Assembly (NCBI RefSeq): GCF_023703795.1
Contig: NZ_CP098518.1
Location: 558,001-622,000 of the forward strand
Direction of reading: 5' to 3'
Origin: Haloplanus sp. HW8-1
GTDB taxonomy: Archaea; Halobacteriota; Halobacteria; Halobacteriales; Haloferacaceae
DNA: 64,000 nt
The position numbers were made by a program, and so were the translations under genes. This document shows, in pieces, positions 49,927 through 58,746 of the stretch (its first letter is position 1; each line of letters starts with the position of its first letter). The notes under the pieces were generated by a model. That model ran no database searches. It was not told where the DNA came from and worked only from the letters and a program-made list of their open reading frames with translations.

Positions 49927-51956
49927 GGCTCGATCACCACGTTGCCCAAGTCGTCGACGGTCGCCTGCGCCCCCGGCGGGACGACGGCCGTGCTCTCGAT
50001 TCCCTCGATCACCGCCGGACCGTCGACGTCGGCGCCCGGACCGAGCGTCGAGCGGTCGTAGACCGGCGACTCGTGACGGTCGCCGTCGAAGGACGTCGTC
50101 CGCGTCGTCCGTGGCGCCGGCTCGGTCGTCCCATCCCTCTCTATCGTCAGTTCGGGCGGGTCGACGACACCCCGTGATCGAAGGCGGATCGTGACGAGTT
50201 CGACCGGTTCGTCCGGCGAGGCGTGGCCGTATCGACGCTCGTGGCGCTCGTGGAAGCGGGCGGCGGCGGCCCGCAACGCGTCGTCGTCGAGCGGTCCGTC
50301 GGGCAGCGGGACTCTGAGGTCGAAGGACTGTCCGCGGTACCGCAGGTCGACCGCCCGCTCGAAGCGCCGGCGCTCGGGCGGATACCCCTCGTCGGCGAGT
50401 CGTTCCCGGCGATCCGCGGCCAGCGACTCGAAGCGCTCGGTCAGGTCGTCGGGTCCTACCTCGCTCCAGGGTCGGACCGCGGAGACGCCGTCCTCGTACA
50501 CCTCGTCGCTGATGAGGAGACCGAGCGCGGAGAGGACGCCGGCCGACCGGGGGACCACGACCCGCGGCACGTCGAGTTCGGCGGCGAGTTCCGCGGCGTG
50601 GAGCGGCCCGGCGCCCCCGTAGGCGACCAGCGAGAAGTCGCGAGGGTCGTGGCCGCGCTCGACGGAGACCACCCGGAGGGCACGCTCCATGTTCGCGTTC
50701 GCAACGTCGAGGATACCTTGGGCGGCCTCGGTGACGGTCAGATCGAGCGGCTCGGCCAGTCGCTCCCGCACCGCCTCGCGGACGGTCGCCTCGTCGGCGC
50801 TCTTCTCGAAGAAGGCGTCGGGGTCGATCCGTCCGAGCAACAGGTGGGCGTCGGTGACCGTCGGCTCGGTTCCCCCGCGGCCGTAACAGACGGGGCCGGG
50901 GTCGGCGCCGGCCGACCGCGGGCCGACACGGAGGCTGCCGCCCTCGTCGACCCACGCGATGGACCCGCCGCCCGCGCCGATGGTGTGGACGTCGACCATC
51001 GGGACGGTGACGGGGTAGTCGCCCACCTGCCCCTCCGTCGAGACGACGGGGTCGCCGTCACGGACCAGCGACACGTCACAGGAGGTGCCGCCCATGTCCA
51101 TCGTGAGGACGTCGTCGACGCCGGCCGCGGCGGCGACGTGGGCGGCGCCGCGGACGCCCGCCGCCGGCCCCGACAGGAGCGTGTTCACCGGTCGCTCCCG
51201 GGCGGCACTCGCCGACGCGACGCCACCGTTGGACTGCATCACTCGCATCGCGGCGGGGACGCCCGCCTCGGCGACCCCCGTCTCGAGCCGCCCGAGATAT
51301 CGGTTCATGACGGGTTTGAGCGCGGCGTTGATCGTCGTCGCCAGCGTGCGCTCGTACTCCCGGATCTCGGGCAACACGTCGCTCGACAGCGACAGTTCGC
51401 AGTCGACGCCCACCTCCCGCAGCAGCTCCGCCATCCGGCGCTCGTGACGGTCGTCCTCGAAGGCAAAGAGGAAGGCGACGGCCACGCTCTCCACGTCCGC
51501 GTCGTCGACGGCCCGGGCCACCTCGCGGGCGGCGTCCTCGTCGAGCGGGTCGATCACGTCGCCCCGGCGGTCGAGGCGCTCCGGCACCTCGAAGCGCCGG
51601 TCGCGCTCGACGACCGGCGAGGGCTTCTCCGCGCGCAGGTCGTAGAGATCCGGCCGCGTCTGTCGACCGATCTCGACCGCGTCACGGAACCCCTCGGTCG
51701 TCACCAGCGCCGTCTCGGCCCACTCGCGTTCGAGGAGTGCGTTCGTGGCGACGGTCGTCCCGTGGGCGAAGAAGTCGACTGCGGTGGGGTCGAGGTCCGC
51801 GTCCTCGCCCGCGGCCTCCAACCCGTCGAGGACGCCACGATCCGGCGCGTCCGGCGTCGACGGCACCTTCAGCATCTTCAGCTCGTCGGCGTCGGCGACG
51901 ACCACGTCGGTGAACGTGCCGCCGACGTCGACCCCGACGCGTACGTCGGTTCCCAT
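49923..51956 (-). CDS. hyuA: Hydantoinase A / oxoprolinase family, alpha-type subunit
   Basis: The 677-residue protein has the actin-like ATPase start VGVDVGGTFTDVVVADADE, the second phosphate motif VDDVLTMDMGGTSCDVSLVRDGDP and IGAGGGSIAWVDEGG. These are the marks of HyuA, the ATP-binding half of N-methylhydantoinase/5-oxoprolinase enzymes. Substrate unknown; no racemase or carbamoylase lies nearby. The start at 51956 is supported by gatttatcag about 28 bases upstream. Gene order hyuA-hyuB with GTGA overlap ensures equal synthesis. Confidence 0.9.
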   Translation of the reverse strand: MGTDVRVGVDVGGTFTDVVVADADELKMLKVPSTPDAPDRGVLDGLEAAGEDADLDPTAVDFFAHGTTVATNALLEREWAETALVTTEGFRDAVEIGRQTRPDLYDLRAEKPSPVVERDRRFEVPERLDRRGDVIDPLDEDAAREVARAVDDADVESVAVAFLFAFEDDRHERRMAELLREVGVDCELSLSSDVLPEIREYERTLATTINAALKPVMNRYLGRLETGVAEAGVPAAMRVMQSNGGVASASAARERPVNTLLSGPAAGVRGAAHVAAAAGVDDVLTMDMGGTSCDVSLVRDGDPVVSTEGQVGDYPVTVPMVDVHTIGAGGGSIAWVDEGGSLRVGPRSAGADPGPVCYGRGGTEPTVTDAHLLLGRIDPDAFFEKSADEATVREAVRERLAEPLDLTVTEAAQGILDVANANMERALRVVSVERGHDPRDFSLVAYGGAGPLHAAELAAELDVPRVVVPRSAGVLSALGLLISDEVYEDGVSAVRPWSEVGPDDLTERFESLAADRRERLADEGYPPERRRFERAVDLRYRGQSFDLRVPLPDGPLDDDALRAAAARFHERHERRYGHASPDEPVELVTIRLRSRGVVDPPELTIERDGTTEPAPRTTRTTSFDGDRHESPVYDRSTLGPGADVDGPAVIEGIESTAVVPPGAQATVDDLGNVVIEP

Positions 51957-52038
51957 ACCGGGGTCACGGTGGTCGGGCTGATAAATCCCGGTTGCCGGGA
52001 GACGGCAAATTGAAGCGACCGGGACGGTAAGGGGAGGT

Positions 52039-52413
52039 ATGAGCACGACGGTCTCTCAACTCGAAGCGCTCGGTCGGGAACTCGGCGAGGAGATCGCCGA
52101 CACGCCGGCGTACGAGCGGTTCGAAGCGGCGAAGACGGCGGTCGAGAACGACGACGCGGCACAGGAGAAAATCGCCGAAGTGGAACGGCTTCGCGACGAG
52201 TTCGTCGCGGCCCGCGAGACGGGTGAGGCGACACAGGACCACGTCGCGAAGCTCCAACAGGCCCAGAACGAACTCCACTCGATGGATGTGATGGAGGAGT
52301 ACCTGAACGCCCAGGAGGCACTCCAGAGCCAACTGGAGGCGATCAACCGCGCCATCTCCGACCCGCTGGCCGTCGACTTTGGCGGCGAGGCCGGCGGCTG
52401 CTGTCACGACTAG
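52039..52413 (+). CDS. YlbF/YmcA family protein
   Basis: The 124-residue protein is almost wholly helical and matches the YlbF family (VSQLEALGRELGEEIADTPAYERF; QQAQNELHSMDVMEEYLNAQ). In Bacillus YlbF, YmcA and YaaT form an Fe-S-binding complex that affects RNA processing. Here the only cysteines are a C-terminal pair in GGCCHD. A ggggaggt tract touches the ATG with no spacing, so it is unlikely to act as ribosome site. ParA-like and RAD55-like genes follow in the same direction. Confidence 0.8.
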   Translation: MSTTVSQLEALGRELGEEIADTPAYERFEAAKTAVENDDAAQEKIAEVERLRDEFVAARETGEATQDHVAKLQQAQNELHSMDVMEEYLNAQEALQSQLEAINRAISDPLAVDFGGEAGGCCHD

Positions 52414-52443
52414 GTTCATATCCGGAGGCGAGCCACCCACCCT

Positions 52444-53085
52444 ATGCTCGCCATCGCCGGAGGCAAGGGTGGAGTCGGAAAGACGACGACGGCGCTCGGA
52501 CTGGCCGCTGCGCTCGATCCCCCGGTGGTCGCGGCCGATGCGGATCCGGACATGCCGAACCTACACGCCCTCGCGGGCGTCGACCGCGACCCGACGCTCG
52601 CCGCCGTCGACGACCGGGGGATCGGAAGCGTCGCACGGACGCCACCCGACGAGCCGGGGGTGGCCGTCCTCCCCGCGCCACACGTGGGCGACGCCGAACC
52701 GGGTGCGCTCGCCCGTACGCTGGACAGGCTGTCCGCTGCGCCCCGGCCGGCGCTGGTGGACTGTCCCGGCGGCGCCGGTCCGGACGCCGCCGCGCCGCTC
52801 CGGGCCGCCGACGCGACGCTCCTCGTCGCGACGCCCTGTGCACCGGCGCTCCGCGATGCGGCCAAGACGGCCGCGATGGCCCGCACCCTCGATGCGCCCG
52901 TCCGTGGCGTCGTGTTGACCCGCACCCGCTCGGCACCCGACGGCGTGACCGACCTGCTCGACTGTCCGGTCGTCGCGTCGGTTCCCCGTGCCGATCCACC
53001 GGTGCTCGACGACACGGGCGTTCGGACCGCCTACCGGCGTCTCGCCACGCGGCTGGGAGAAGACCTATTAGCGTCCCACACGTGA
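52444..53085 (+). CDS. ParA/MinD-like P-loop ATPase, short
   Basis: The 213-residue protein has the deviant Walker A GGKGGVGKTTTALGLAAAL at its start, AADADPDMPNL for the Walker A' region, and ALVDCPGGAGPDAAAPL as Walker B. It lacks the membrane helix of MinD and is shorter than ParA. A ttcatatcc box lies 27 bases before the ATG. The RAD55-like gene begins 9 bases after its stop, so they form a pair. Such proteins place cell components, but no target is visible here. Confidence 0.85.
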   Translation: MLAIAGGKGGVGKTTTALGLAAALDPPVVAADADPDMPNLHALAGVDRDPTLAAVDDRGIGSVARTPPDEPGVAVLPAPHVGDAEPGALARTLDRLSAAPRPALVDCPGGAGPDAAAPLRAADATLLVATPCAPALRDAAKTAAMARTLDAPVRGVVLTRTRSAPDGVTDLLDCPVVASVPRADPPVLDDTGVRTAYRRLATRLGEDLLASHT

Positions 53086-53094
53086 GTCGGACCG

Positions 53095-53718
53095 ATGGCC
53101 CGGCGTCTGCCGACGGGAATCTCCGTCCTCGACAGGCAACTCGACGGGGGGATCCCCCCGGGGAGCATTCTCCTGTTGACCGCCGACCCGGCCAGCCAGT
53201 CGGAGTCCCTGTTGTACGAGATTGCGGCCGCCCGTGGGACGCTCTACGTGACCACCATCCGCTCGGAGCAAGCGGTCCGTGACGCCATCGAGCGGTACCG
53301 CGGGAGTATCGACCGCCTGTCCGTGCGGGACGCGGGTGACTACCCGCCCATCGACAACGCCACCCGACTGGTGAAGGACCTCCCCGAGAACGCGAACCTC
53401 CTCATCGACGTGGTCGACCCGTTGGAGGACGCCGACCCGACGCGCTACCGCCGATTCCTCAACGAACTCCAGACCCACATGGTCAACACGGGATCCATCG
53501 CGGTGTTGCACGCGATGCACGGCGACGACACCCCGAACCGGGCGCTCACCGAACACATGGCCGACGTGGTGTTCGACCTCCGCACCGACACCAGCGGATC
53601 ACAGATCGTCAACCGACTCGCCATTCCGAAGTTCCGCGGCGGGAGCGCCCTCGAGGAGACGATAAAACTGAAGCTCACCGACGGCGTCACCATCGACACC
53701 AGCCGCGACATCGCCTAA
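53095..53718 (+). CDS. RAD55/KaiC-like protein without a Walker A motif
   Basis: The 207-residue protein starts like KaiC/RAD55 proteins (LPTGISVLDRQLDGGIPPGSILLLTADP), but the P-loop position reads TADPASQSES, without the GK-S/T. IDVVDPLEDAD and HGDDTPNRALTEHMADVVFDLRT match the second half of the fold. It probably does not hydrolyse ATP and may be a partner of the ParA-like ATPase next to it or of a signalling pathway. Stops overlap with the small membrane gene downstream. Confidence 0.75.
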   Translation: MARRLPTGISVLDRQLDGGIPPGSILLLTADPASQSESLLYEIAAARGTLYVTTIRSEQAVRDAIERYRGSIDRLSVRDAGDYPPIDNATRLVKDLPENANLLIDVVDPLEDADPTRYRRFLNELQTHMVNTGSIAVLHAMHGDDTPNRALTEHMADVVFDLRTDTSGSQIVNRLAIPKFRGGSALEETIKLKLTDGVTIDTSRDIA

Positions 53719-53963
53719 CGGACGAACAGCGCCGTCGCGACGGTGACGACGAGGATCAACGCGATCCAGGGTCGGGGCTGCCCGAACGTCTCTCCCCGTC
53801 CGAGGAAGACGTACCCGAAGTAGACCGCTACGGGTGAGAGCAACGGCACCGGACTCACGGTCGCGCCGAGTCCGAACCGGAGGACGATCGGCAAGAGCAC
53901 GGTACAGGCCGCCGCCACCGCGGCGACACGGAGGTCGGTTGCGACTTCCTCGGGTGCGTCCAT
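53715..53963 (-). CDS. Small membrane protein with two crossings
   Basis: An 82-residue protein with two hydrophobic segments (about residues 14-50, possibly two helices, and 65-81). The start MDAPEEVATDLR is preceded by gaggta. It lies downstream of the FKBP gene in the same direction and its stop overlaps the RAD55-like stop. No motif; function unknown. Confidence 0.6.
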   Translation of the reverse strand: MDAPEEVATDLRVAAVAAACTVLLPIVLRFGLGATVSPVPLLSPVAVYFGYVFLGRGETFGQPRPWIALILVVTVATALFVR

Positions 53964-53994
53964 CGACTCGATACCTCGGTAGTAGTCCGATCGG

Positions 53995-54996
53995 TTACTC
54001 GTCGAGGTCGACGTCGTCTTCGAGTTCCTCGACGATCTCGTCGGCGTCGACGTCGACGTCCTCCAGTGCCTCCTCGACGTCGGCACCGCCGGCACCACCC
54101 ATGCCGCCCATCATGCCACCCATACCGCCCATCATGCCGCCCGTGCCGTCGATGGTCTCCTGGACGATGACGCGGTCGAGGCCGAGTCGGTCCATGATCT
54201 GCTGAGCGATCTGTTGTTTCTGGAAGAGCCACTGCTGGTTCATCGTCATCTGGGGGGTAGCCTCGATGTACAGCGTCTCCTTCTCGACCGTCTGTACCTC
54301 GGTCTCGTATTCTGACTCCTCGTCGTCCTCGGTCTCGACTTCGACCTGTGTCTCCTCTTCGACCTCGTCGGTCTGGATCCAGACCTCGGGGGCGCGATCG
54401 AGGTACATGCCGAGCAGGCCCTGCGCCTGCTGCTCGGGGTCGTCGACGACGTCGAGGATCTCGTATTCGTACTCCAGATCCTCGCCGGCCAGCGGGTGGT
54501 TGAAGTCGACGCGGGCGCGGCCGCCGATGATCGTCTCGATGTGGCCTTGCTGGCCGTCGACGGTGACGTGAGCGCCGGGGTAGCGGTCGTCCTCGTCGAT
54601 CTTCTCGGTGCTGACGGTGCGCACCTCGTCGGGATCGAACTCGCCGAACGCCTCGGCGGCGTCGACGTGGACGGTGTTCTCGTCGCCGACCTCCTTGCCG
54701 ATCAGGTCGTCGTCGACGGCCTGGAAGACGTGGCCGCCGCCGATGACGATGGTTCGGGGTTCGAACTCGTGATCTTCCTCGTCGATGCCGGCTTCCTCGG
54801 CGACATCTTGGCTGGTCGTGTCGACGACCTGGTCGTCGTCGGTCGTCCGCACGGTGTAGTCGAGTCGCAGGAAGTCACCGTCCTGCAGGCCGGACGCCTC
54901 CTCGGGCTCGGGGTCGGTTGTTGTCTCCGCGTCGGGGTCATCGGCCGCGTCGGCGTCGACCGGCTCGTCGGTCGATTCGGCCTGTTCGTCACTCAT
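53995..54996 (-). CDS. FKBP-type (SlyD-like) peptidyl-prolyl isomerase, long archaeal form
   Basis: The 333-residue protein has an acidic 40-residue head, then an FKBP domain with an IF insertion: LQDGDFLRLDYTVRT, IVIGGGHVFQAVDDDLIGKEVGDE, YPGAHVTVDGQQGHI and RVDFNHPLAGEDLEYEYEIL. This is the SlyD-like type that folds proteins and catalyses proline isomerisation. A long C-terminal domain follows, containing a Gly/Met repeat (residues about 283-305) and an acidic tail. TATA-like ttcttaagg lies about 27 bases upstream. Confidence 0.88.
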   Translation of the reverse strand: MSDEQAESTDEPVDADAADDPDAETTTDPEPEEASGLQDGDFLRLDYTVRTTDDDQVVDTTSQDVAEEAGIDEEDHEFEPRTIVIGGGHVFQAVDDDLIGKEVGDENTVHVDAAEAFGEFDPDEVRTVSTEKIDEDDRYPGAHVTVDGQQGHIETIIGGRARVDFNHPLAGEDLEYEYEILDVVDDPEQQAQGLLGMYLDRAPEVWIQTDEVEEETQVEVETEDDEESEYETEVQTVEKETLYIEATPQMTMNQQWLFQKQQIAQQIMDRLGLDRVIVQETIDGTGGMMGGMGGMMGGMGGAGGADVEEALEDVDVDADEIVEELEDDVDLDE

Positions 54997-55111
54997 ACAA
55001 CCCACAACTCCCGTGCGACCCTTAAGAATCACGTTTCCCGCTCGGCGGCGAACGTCCCGTCGACGTCCGCCGAGGCCGGGGTTTTTCGGGGGCGGCTGCG
55101 ACGGGTGGGAT

Positions 55112-55654
55112 ATGTACGAAGTCGAGTTGAAAGTTCGGGCCTCCCACGAGGCGGTTCGCGAGCGGCTGAAGACGCTCGGCGCCGAACGCGTCGGGGCCGT
55201 CCGACAGGTCGACACCTACTACGACGCCCCCCACCGCGACTTCGCCGAGACGGACGAGGCGCTCCGCATCCGCCGCGAGGCGGCTGACGGGACTTCGGAG
55301 ACGGTCGTCACCTACAAGGGCCCGCTGGTCGAGTCGGCCTCGAAGACCCGCCGCGAAGTCGAGACGGGGGTCGCCGACGCCGACCACATGGACTCGATTC
55401 TCGACGCCCTCGGCTTTTCGCCGGCCGCCGTGGTCGAGAAGGAGCGGGAGCGATACGCCCTCGACGGCTTCACCGTCACGCTGGACAGCGTCGACGACCT
55501 CGGCGAGTTCGTCGAAATCGAGCGCGAAGCGTCCGAAGACGACCGGGAGGCGACCCGCGAGGCGGCCGTCGCCCGCCTCCGTGACCTCGGTCTCGACCCC
55601 GACGACCAACTCCGCACGTCGTACCTCGGACTCCTGGTGGATTCTTCTGAGTAA
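55112..55654 (+). CDS. CYTH-domain protein (class IV adenylate cyclase / CyaB-like)
   Basis: The 180-residue protein starts MYEVELKVR, the E-x-E-x-K mark of the CYTH fold, and contains VDTYYDAPHRDFAETDEALRIRR and VTYKGPLVE, then FVEIEREA. CyaB-type members make cAMP, others hydrolyse triphosphates; archaeal ones are often thiamine-triphosphatase or polyphosphatase-like. The reaction is not decided. A tttttcgg tract about 28 bases before the ATG may be the promoter. Confidence 0.87.
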   Translation: MYEVELKVRASHEAVRERLKTLGAERVGAVRQVDTYYDAPHRDFAETDEALRIRREAADGTSETVVTYKGPLVESASKTRREVETGVADADHMDSILDALGFSPAAVVEKERERYALDGFTVTLDSVDDLGEFVEIEREASEDDREATREAAVARLRDLGLDPDDQLRTSYLGLLVDSSE

Positions 55655-55713
55655 TACTATGGCGGCGAAAGGTTTCCGCAAGTTATAGCACCCGGTGGCG
55701 ACAAGGTCCGCCG

Positions 55714-56934
55714 ATGAGCGACCGGAACATTCGAATCGAGTCCGTCGACCGGCGCGCGGTCGAGGACCAGGAGGTGGAGATCGTCGAGCGGAAGGGGATC
55801 GGCCACCCCGACTCCCTCTGTGACGGGATCGCCGAGAGCGTCTCGCGGGCGCTCTCGAACCTCTATCTCGACCGCGTGGGTGAGGTGCTGCACTACAACA
55901 CCGACGAGACGCAACTGGCGGCGGGCAACGCCGCCCCCGCCTTCGGCGGTGGCGAGGTCGTCGAGCCGATCTACGTTCTCCTCGTGGGACGGGCGACCCG
56001 ACAGTACGAGACCGAGGACGGCACCGAGCACACCCTCCCCGTCGACTCGACGGCGCTCGCTGCCGCTCGTGACTACTTGAACGAGGTCGTCCCCGAACTG
56101 GAGTTCGGCACCGACGTGGTCGTCGACGTGCGCTTGGGCGAGGGCAGCGGCGACCTCCAGACGGTCTTCGGCGAGGACGGCGCGGCCGTCCCGATGGCCA
56201 ACGACACGAGTTTCGGCGTCGGCCACGCTCCACTCACCGAGACCGAACGGATCGTCCTCGACGCCGAGGAGTATCTCAACGGCCCGTACGCGGCGGAGAA
56301 CCCCGAACTCGGTCCCGACGTGAAGATCATGGGGAAACGCGAAGGCGATCACATCGATCTCACGGTCGCCGCGGCGATGATCGACCGCCACATCCCCGAC
56401 ATGGCGGCCTACCGCGACGCCGTGGCGAAGGTTCGCGAGGCCGTAACCGACCTCGCCGAATCCTACACCGACCGCTCCGTCGCCGTCGAGGTCAACACCG
56501 CCGACGACTACGACGAGGGAGCCATCTACCTGACGACGACGGGTACCAGCGCCGAACAGGGCGACGACGGCTCCGTCGGCCGCGGCAACCGCGCCAACGG
56601 ACTCATCACGCCCAACCGCCCGATGAGCATGGAGGCCACGAGCGGCAAGAACCCCGTCAACCACATCGGCAAGATCTACAACCTCCTCAGCACGCGCATC
56701 GCCGAGACGGTCGTCGACGAGGTGGACGGCATCCGCGACCTCCGGGTGCGTCTGCTCAGTCAGATCGGCCGCCCCATCGACCGCCCCCACGTCGCCGACA
56801 CCTTCGTGGCCACCGAAGACGGCGTCGCCCTCGCGGACATCGAGGCCGACATCGAGGCCATCGTCGACCGCGAACTCGCCAACGTGACCGACGTGACGCG
56901 GTCGGTCATCGAGGGCGACCTCCGGACCTTCTGA
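55714..56934 (+). CDS. mat: S-adenosylmethionine synthetase, archaeal type
   Basis: The 406-residue enzyme makes SAM from methionine and ATP. It is the archaeal family, distinct from Met[19 protein letters not shown] near residue 28, [33 protein letters not shown] and [34 protein letters not shown]-like sequence, all typical. A gttatagc box lies about 27 bases before the ATG. A C/G hairpin follows the gene. It can draw on the methionine synthase pair in this window. Confidence 0.95.
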   Translation: MSDRNIRIESVDRRAVEDQEVEIVERKGIGHPDSLCDGIAESVSRALSNLYLDRVGEVLHYNTDETQLAAGNAAPAFGGGEVVEPIYVLLVGRATRQYETEDGTEHTLPVDSTALAAARDYLNEVVPELEFGTDVVVDVRLGEGSGDLQTVFGEDGAAVPMANDTSFGVGHAPLTETERIVLDAEEYLNGPYAAENPELGPDVKIMGKREGDHIDLTVAAAMIDRHIPDMAAYRDAVAKVREAVTDLAESYTDRSVAVEVNTADDYDEGAIYLTTTGTSAEQGDDGSVGRGNRANGLITPNRPMSMEATSGKNPVNHIGKIYNLLSTRIAETVVDEVDGIRDLRVRLLSQIGRPIDRPHVADTFVATEDGVALADIEADIEAIVDRELANVTDVTRSVIEGDLRTF

Positions 56935-56942
56935 CCCGCGAC

Positions 56943-56962
56943 TCCCCCACTCCGGGGGGGGA
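56943..56962 (+). terminator. C/G hairpin after SAM synthetase gene
   Basis: tccccc and ggggga flank an eight-base loop, 9 bases after the stop. A terminator is plausible though no T-run follows. Confidence 0.3.
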
Positions 56963-56999
56963 CCGAACCACCCTAGTACCCCGCCCGCTTACGTCGGCT

Positions 57000-58199
57000 G
57001 TGACCGCCGAGGAGCGCACCGACGACGATGCCGATCCGCCGCTCGCTACCGATGTCGTCCTCGTGAGCTTCGGCGAACTCGGAACGAAAAGCAGCGAGGT
57101 GCGGGGCAAGATGACGGATCGCCTCAGGGACAACGTTGCCGCACTCCTCGCCGACCGTGGCGTCGAGGCGACGGTCGAGCGGACCTGGGCGCGTCTGGTC
57201 GTCCACACGCCCGACCCCGAATGGGCCGCCCGGATCGCCGCCGACGCGATGGGTGTCGTCTGGGCCCGTCCCGCCGTCGGCGGCCCCGCCGACCACGACG
57301 CAATCGGCGACACGCTCGCCGGACTGGCACGGGACGCCCCGCCAGTCGACACCTACGCCGTCCGTGCCCGTCGCGTCGGTGACGACGACGCACACGACTT
57401 CTCCAGTCGCGACCTCGAACGCGAGGGGGGACGGATCGTCGGCGCCGTCACCGACGCGTCGGTCGACCTCGACGACCCTGACCGCACCTACCACGTCGAG
57501 GTTCGCGGCGATCGGGCACACGTCGCCGCCGAGAGCGTCGCGGGACCGGGCGGCCTCCCCGTGGGGACACAGGCACCGCTCGTCGCCCTCGTCAGCGGCG
57601 GCCACGACTCCCCCGTCGCGGCCTACGAGGCGATGCGCCGCGGGGCGCCGATCCGACCGGTGTACGTCGACCTCGGGGCGTACGGTGGCCCCGACCACGA
57701 GGCGCGGGCGGCCGCGACCGTCGACCGACTCGCGAGCTACGTCCCCAACGTCGACTGTCGCCTCCGGATCGTTCCGGGCGGCGACGTCGTCGACCGACTG
57801 GTGACCGAGGTCGGGGAGACGCGCATGCTCTCGTGGCGCCGGGCGCTCCTCCGGATCGGCGAGGTCGTCGCGGAGCGGACGGACGCGGCCGGCGTCGTCA
57901 CCGGCGAGGCGATCGGTCAGAAGTCGAGTCAGACCGTCCGCAACCTCGCCGTCACCGACGCGGCGGTCGACTGTCCGGTCCACCGGCCGCTGCTCACCCG
58001 CGACAAGGCCGACATCGTCGAGCAGGCACGGGCCATCGGCACTGACGAGGACTCCTCGATCCCTGCCGGCTGCGAGCGCCTGGCTCCGTCGACACCCGCG
58101 ACGGGGACGACGCTCGACGCCGTCGAGGCGGCGGAACCCGACGACCTGCTCGACCGGGCCGCGGCCGCCGTCGACGACCTGTGGATCGCGGACGGCTGA
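57000..58199 (+). CDS. thiI: tRNA sulfurtransferase / thiamine biosynthesis ThiI
   Basis: The 399-residue protein begins with a ferredoxin-like/THUMP part (VVLVSFGELGTKSSEVRGKM) and has the PP-loop ALVSGGHDSPVAAYEAMRRG near residue 197 and GEAIGQKSSQTVRNL. ThiI activates U8 of tRNA for 4-thiouridine. The C-terminal rhodanese domain of the bacterial protein is absent, as in most archaea; IPAGCERLAPS carries a Cys. The start is a GTG. It follows the SAM synthetase gene after 65 bases. Confidence 0.9.
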   Translation: MTAEERTDDDADPPLATDVVLVSFGELGTKSSEVRGKMTDRLRDNVAALLADRGVEATVERTWARLVVHTPDPEWAARIAADAMGVVWARPAVGGPADHDAIGDTLAGLARDAPPVDTYAVRARRVGDDDAHDFSSRDLEREGGRIVGAVTDASVDLDDPDRTYHVEVRGDRAHVAAESVAGPGGLPVGTQAPLVALVSGGHDSPVAAYEAMRRGAPIRPVYVDLGAYGGPDHEARAAATVDRLASYVPNVDCRLRIVPGGDVVDRLVTEVGETRMLSWRRALLRIGEVVAERTDAAGVVTGEAIGQKSSQTVRNLAVTDAAVDCPVHRPLLTRDKADIVEQARAIGTDEDSSIPAGCERLAPSTPATGTTLDAVEAAEPDDLLDRAAAAVDDLWIADG

Positions 58200-58243
58200 C
58201 CGCCGGCGCAACCGCTTTAGTCCCGCCCGCCGATTACACGCCC

Positions 58244-58699
58244 GTGACGCAGGTCTGTCTCGTCGGGGACGCGGACGTCGATCTCCGGTACGAACTTCTC
58301 TCTCGCGAGACGTCGCGAGCGGCACTTGCCACGTACGACCTCCACGAGCCCTTCGCCAACTCGGTCGCCGTCGATACCGTCAGTCTCGGCGCCGCCGTCT
58401 CGCTTCTGAACGATCTGAACTGGTATCTGGTCCGGTTCGCCGACTGTGCGCTGGTTCGGGAGCCGAGCGTCTCGACCGACGAGTGGCTCTCCCGTGACCT
58501 TGCAGAAGCGGTCCGTGACGGCGGCGTCGACCCCGCCGACACCGCGACGTTCCTCCGGGTGTACGGCCTGATCGACGACGAACTCGTCGAACCCATGTAC
58601 GCCACGCGCGTCGACGGGACGGTCCCGGAGTACGACCTGCGCCCCGCCGCCGACACCGTCGTCGTTCGGGTCACCGAATCCGAGTTCGGCGGCGGCTGA
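58244..58699 (+). CDS. Conserved haloarchaeal protein (DUF5804-like)
   Basis: A 151-residue protein, VCLVGDADVDLRYELLSRET to VRVTESEFGGG. I recognise it as a haloarchaeal family of unknown function, which I believe is DUF5804. No catalytic motif is visible. The GTG at 58244 is preferred because a ctttagtcc box lies 27 bases before it, as in leaderless genes; a longer frame starting at 58181 would overlap thiI. Confidence 0.7.
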   Translation: MTQVCLVGDADVDLRYELLSRETSRAALATYDLHEPFANSVAVDTVSLGAAVSLLNDLNWYLVRFADCALVREPSVSTDEWLSRDLAEAVRDGGVDPADTATFLRVYGLIDDELVEPMYATRVDGTVPEYDLRPAADTVVVRVTESEFGGG

Positions 58700-58746
58700 C
58701 CCCCCATCGCCGACTCACTGAGTGTGGAACCGGGTCGACCGCCGTG

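Noticed and set aside
52031-52038. ggggaggt as Shine-Dalgarno site for the YlbF gene
   Set aside because: It touches the ATG with no spacer, so it cannot position the ribosome in the normal way; the gene is probably leaderless with the AT-rich box near 52005.
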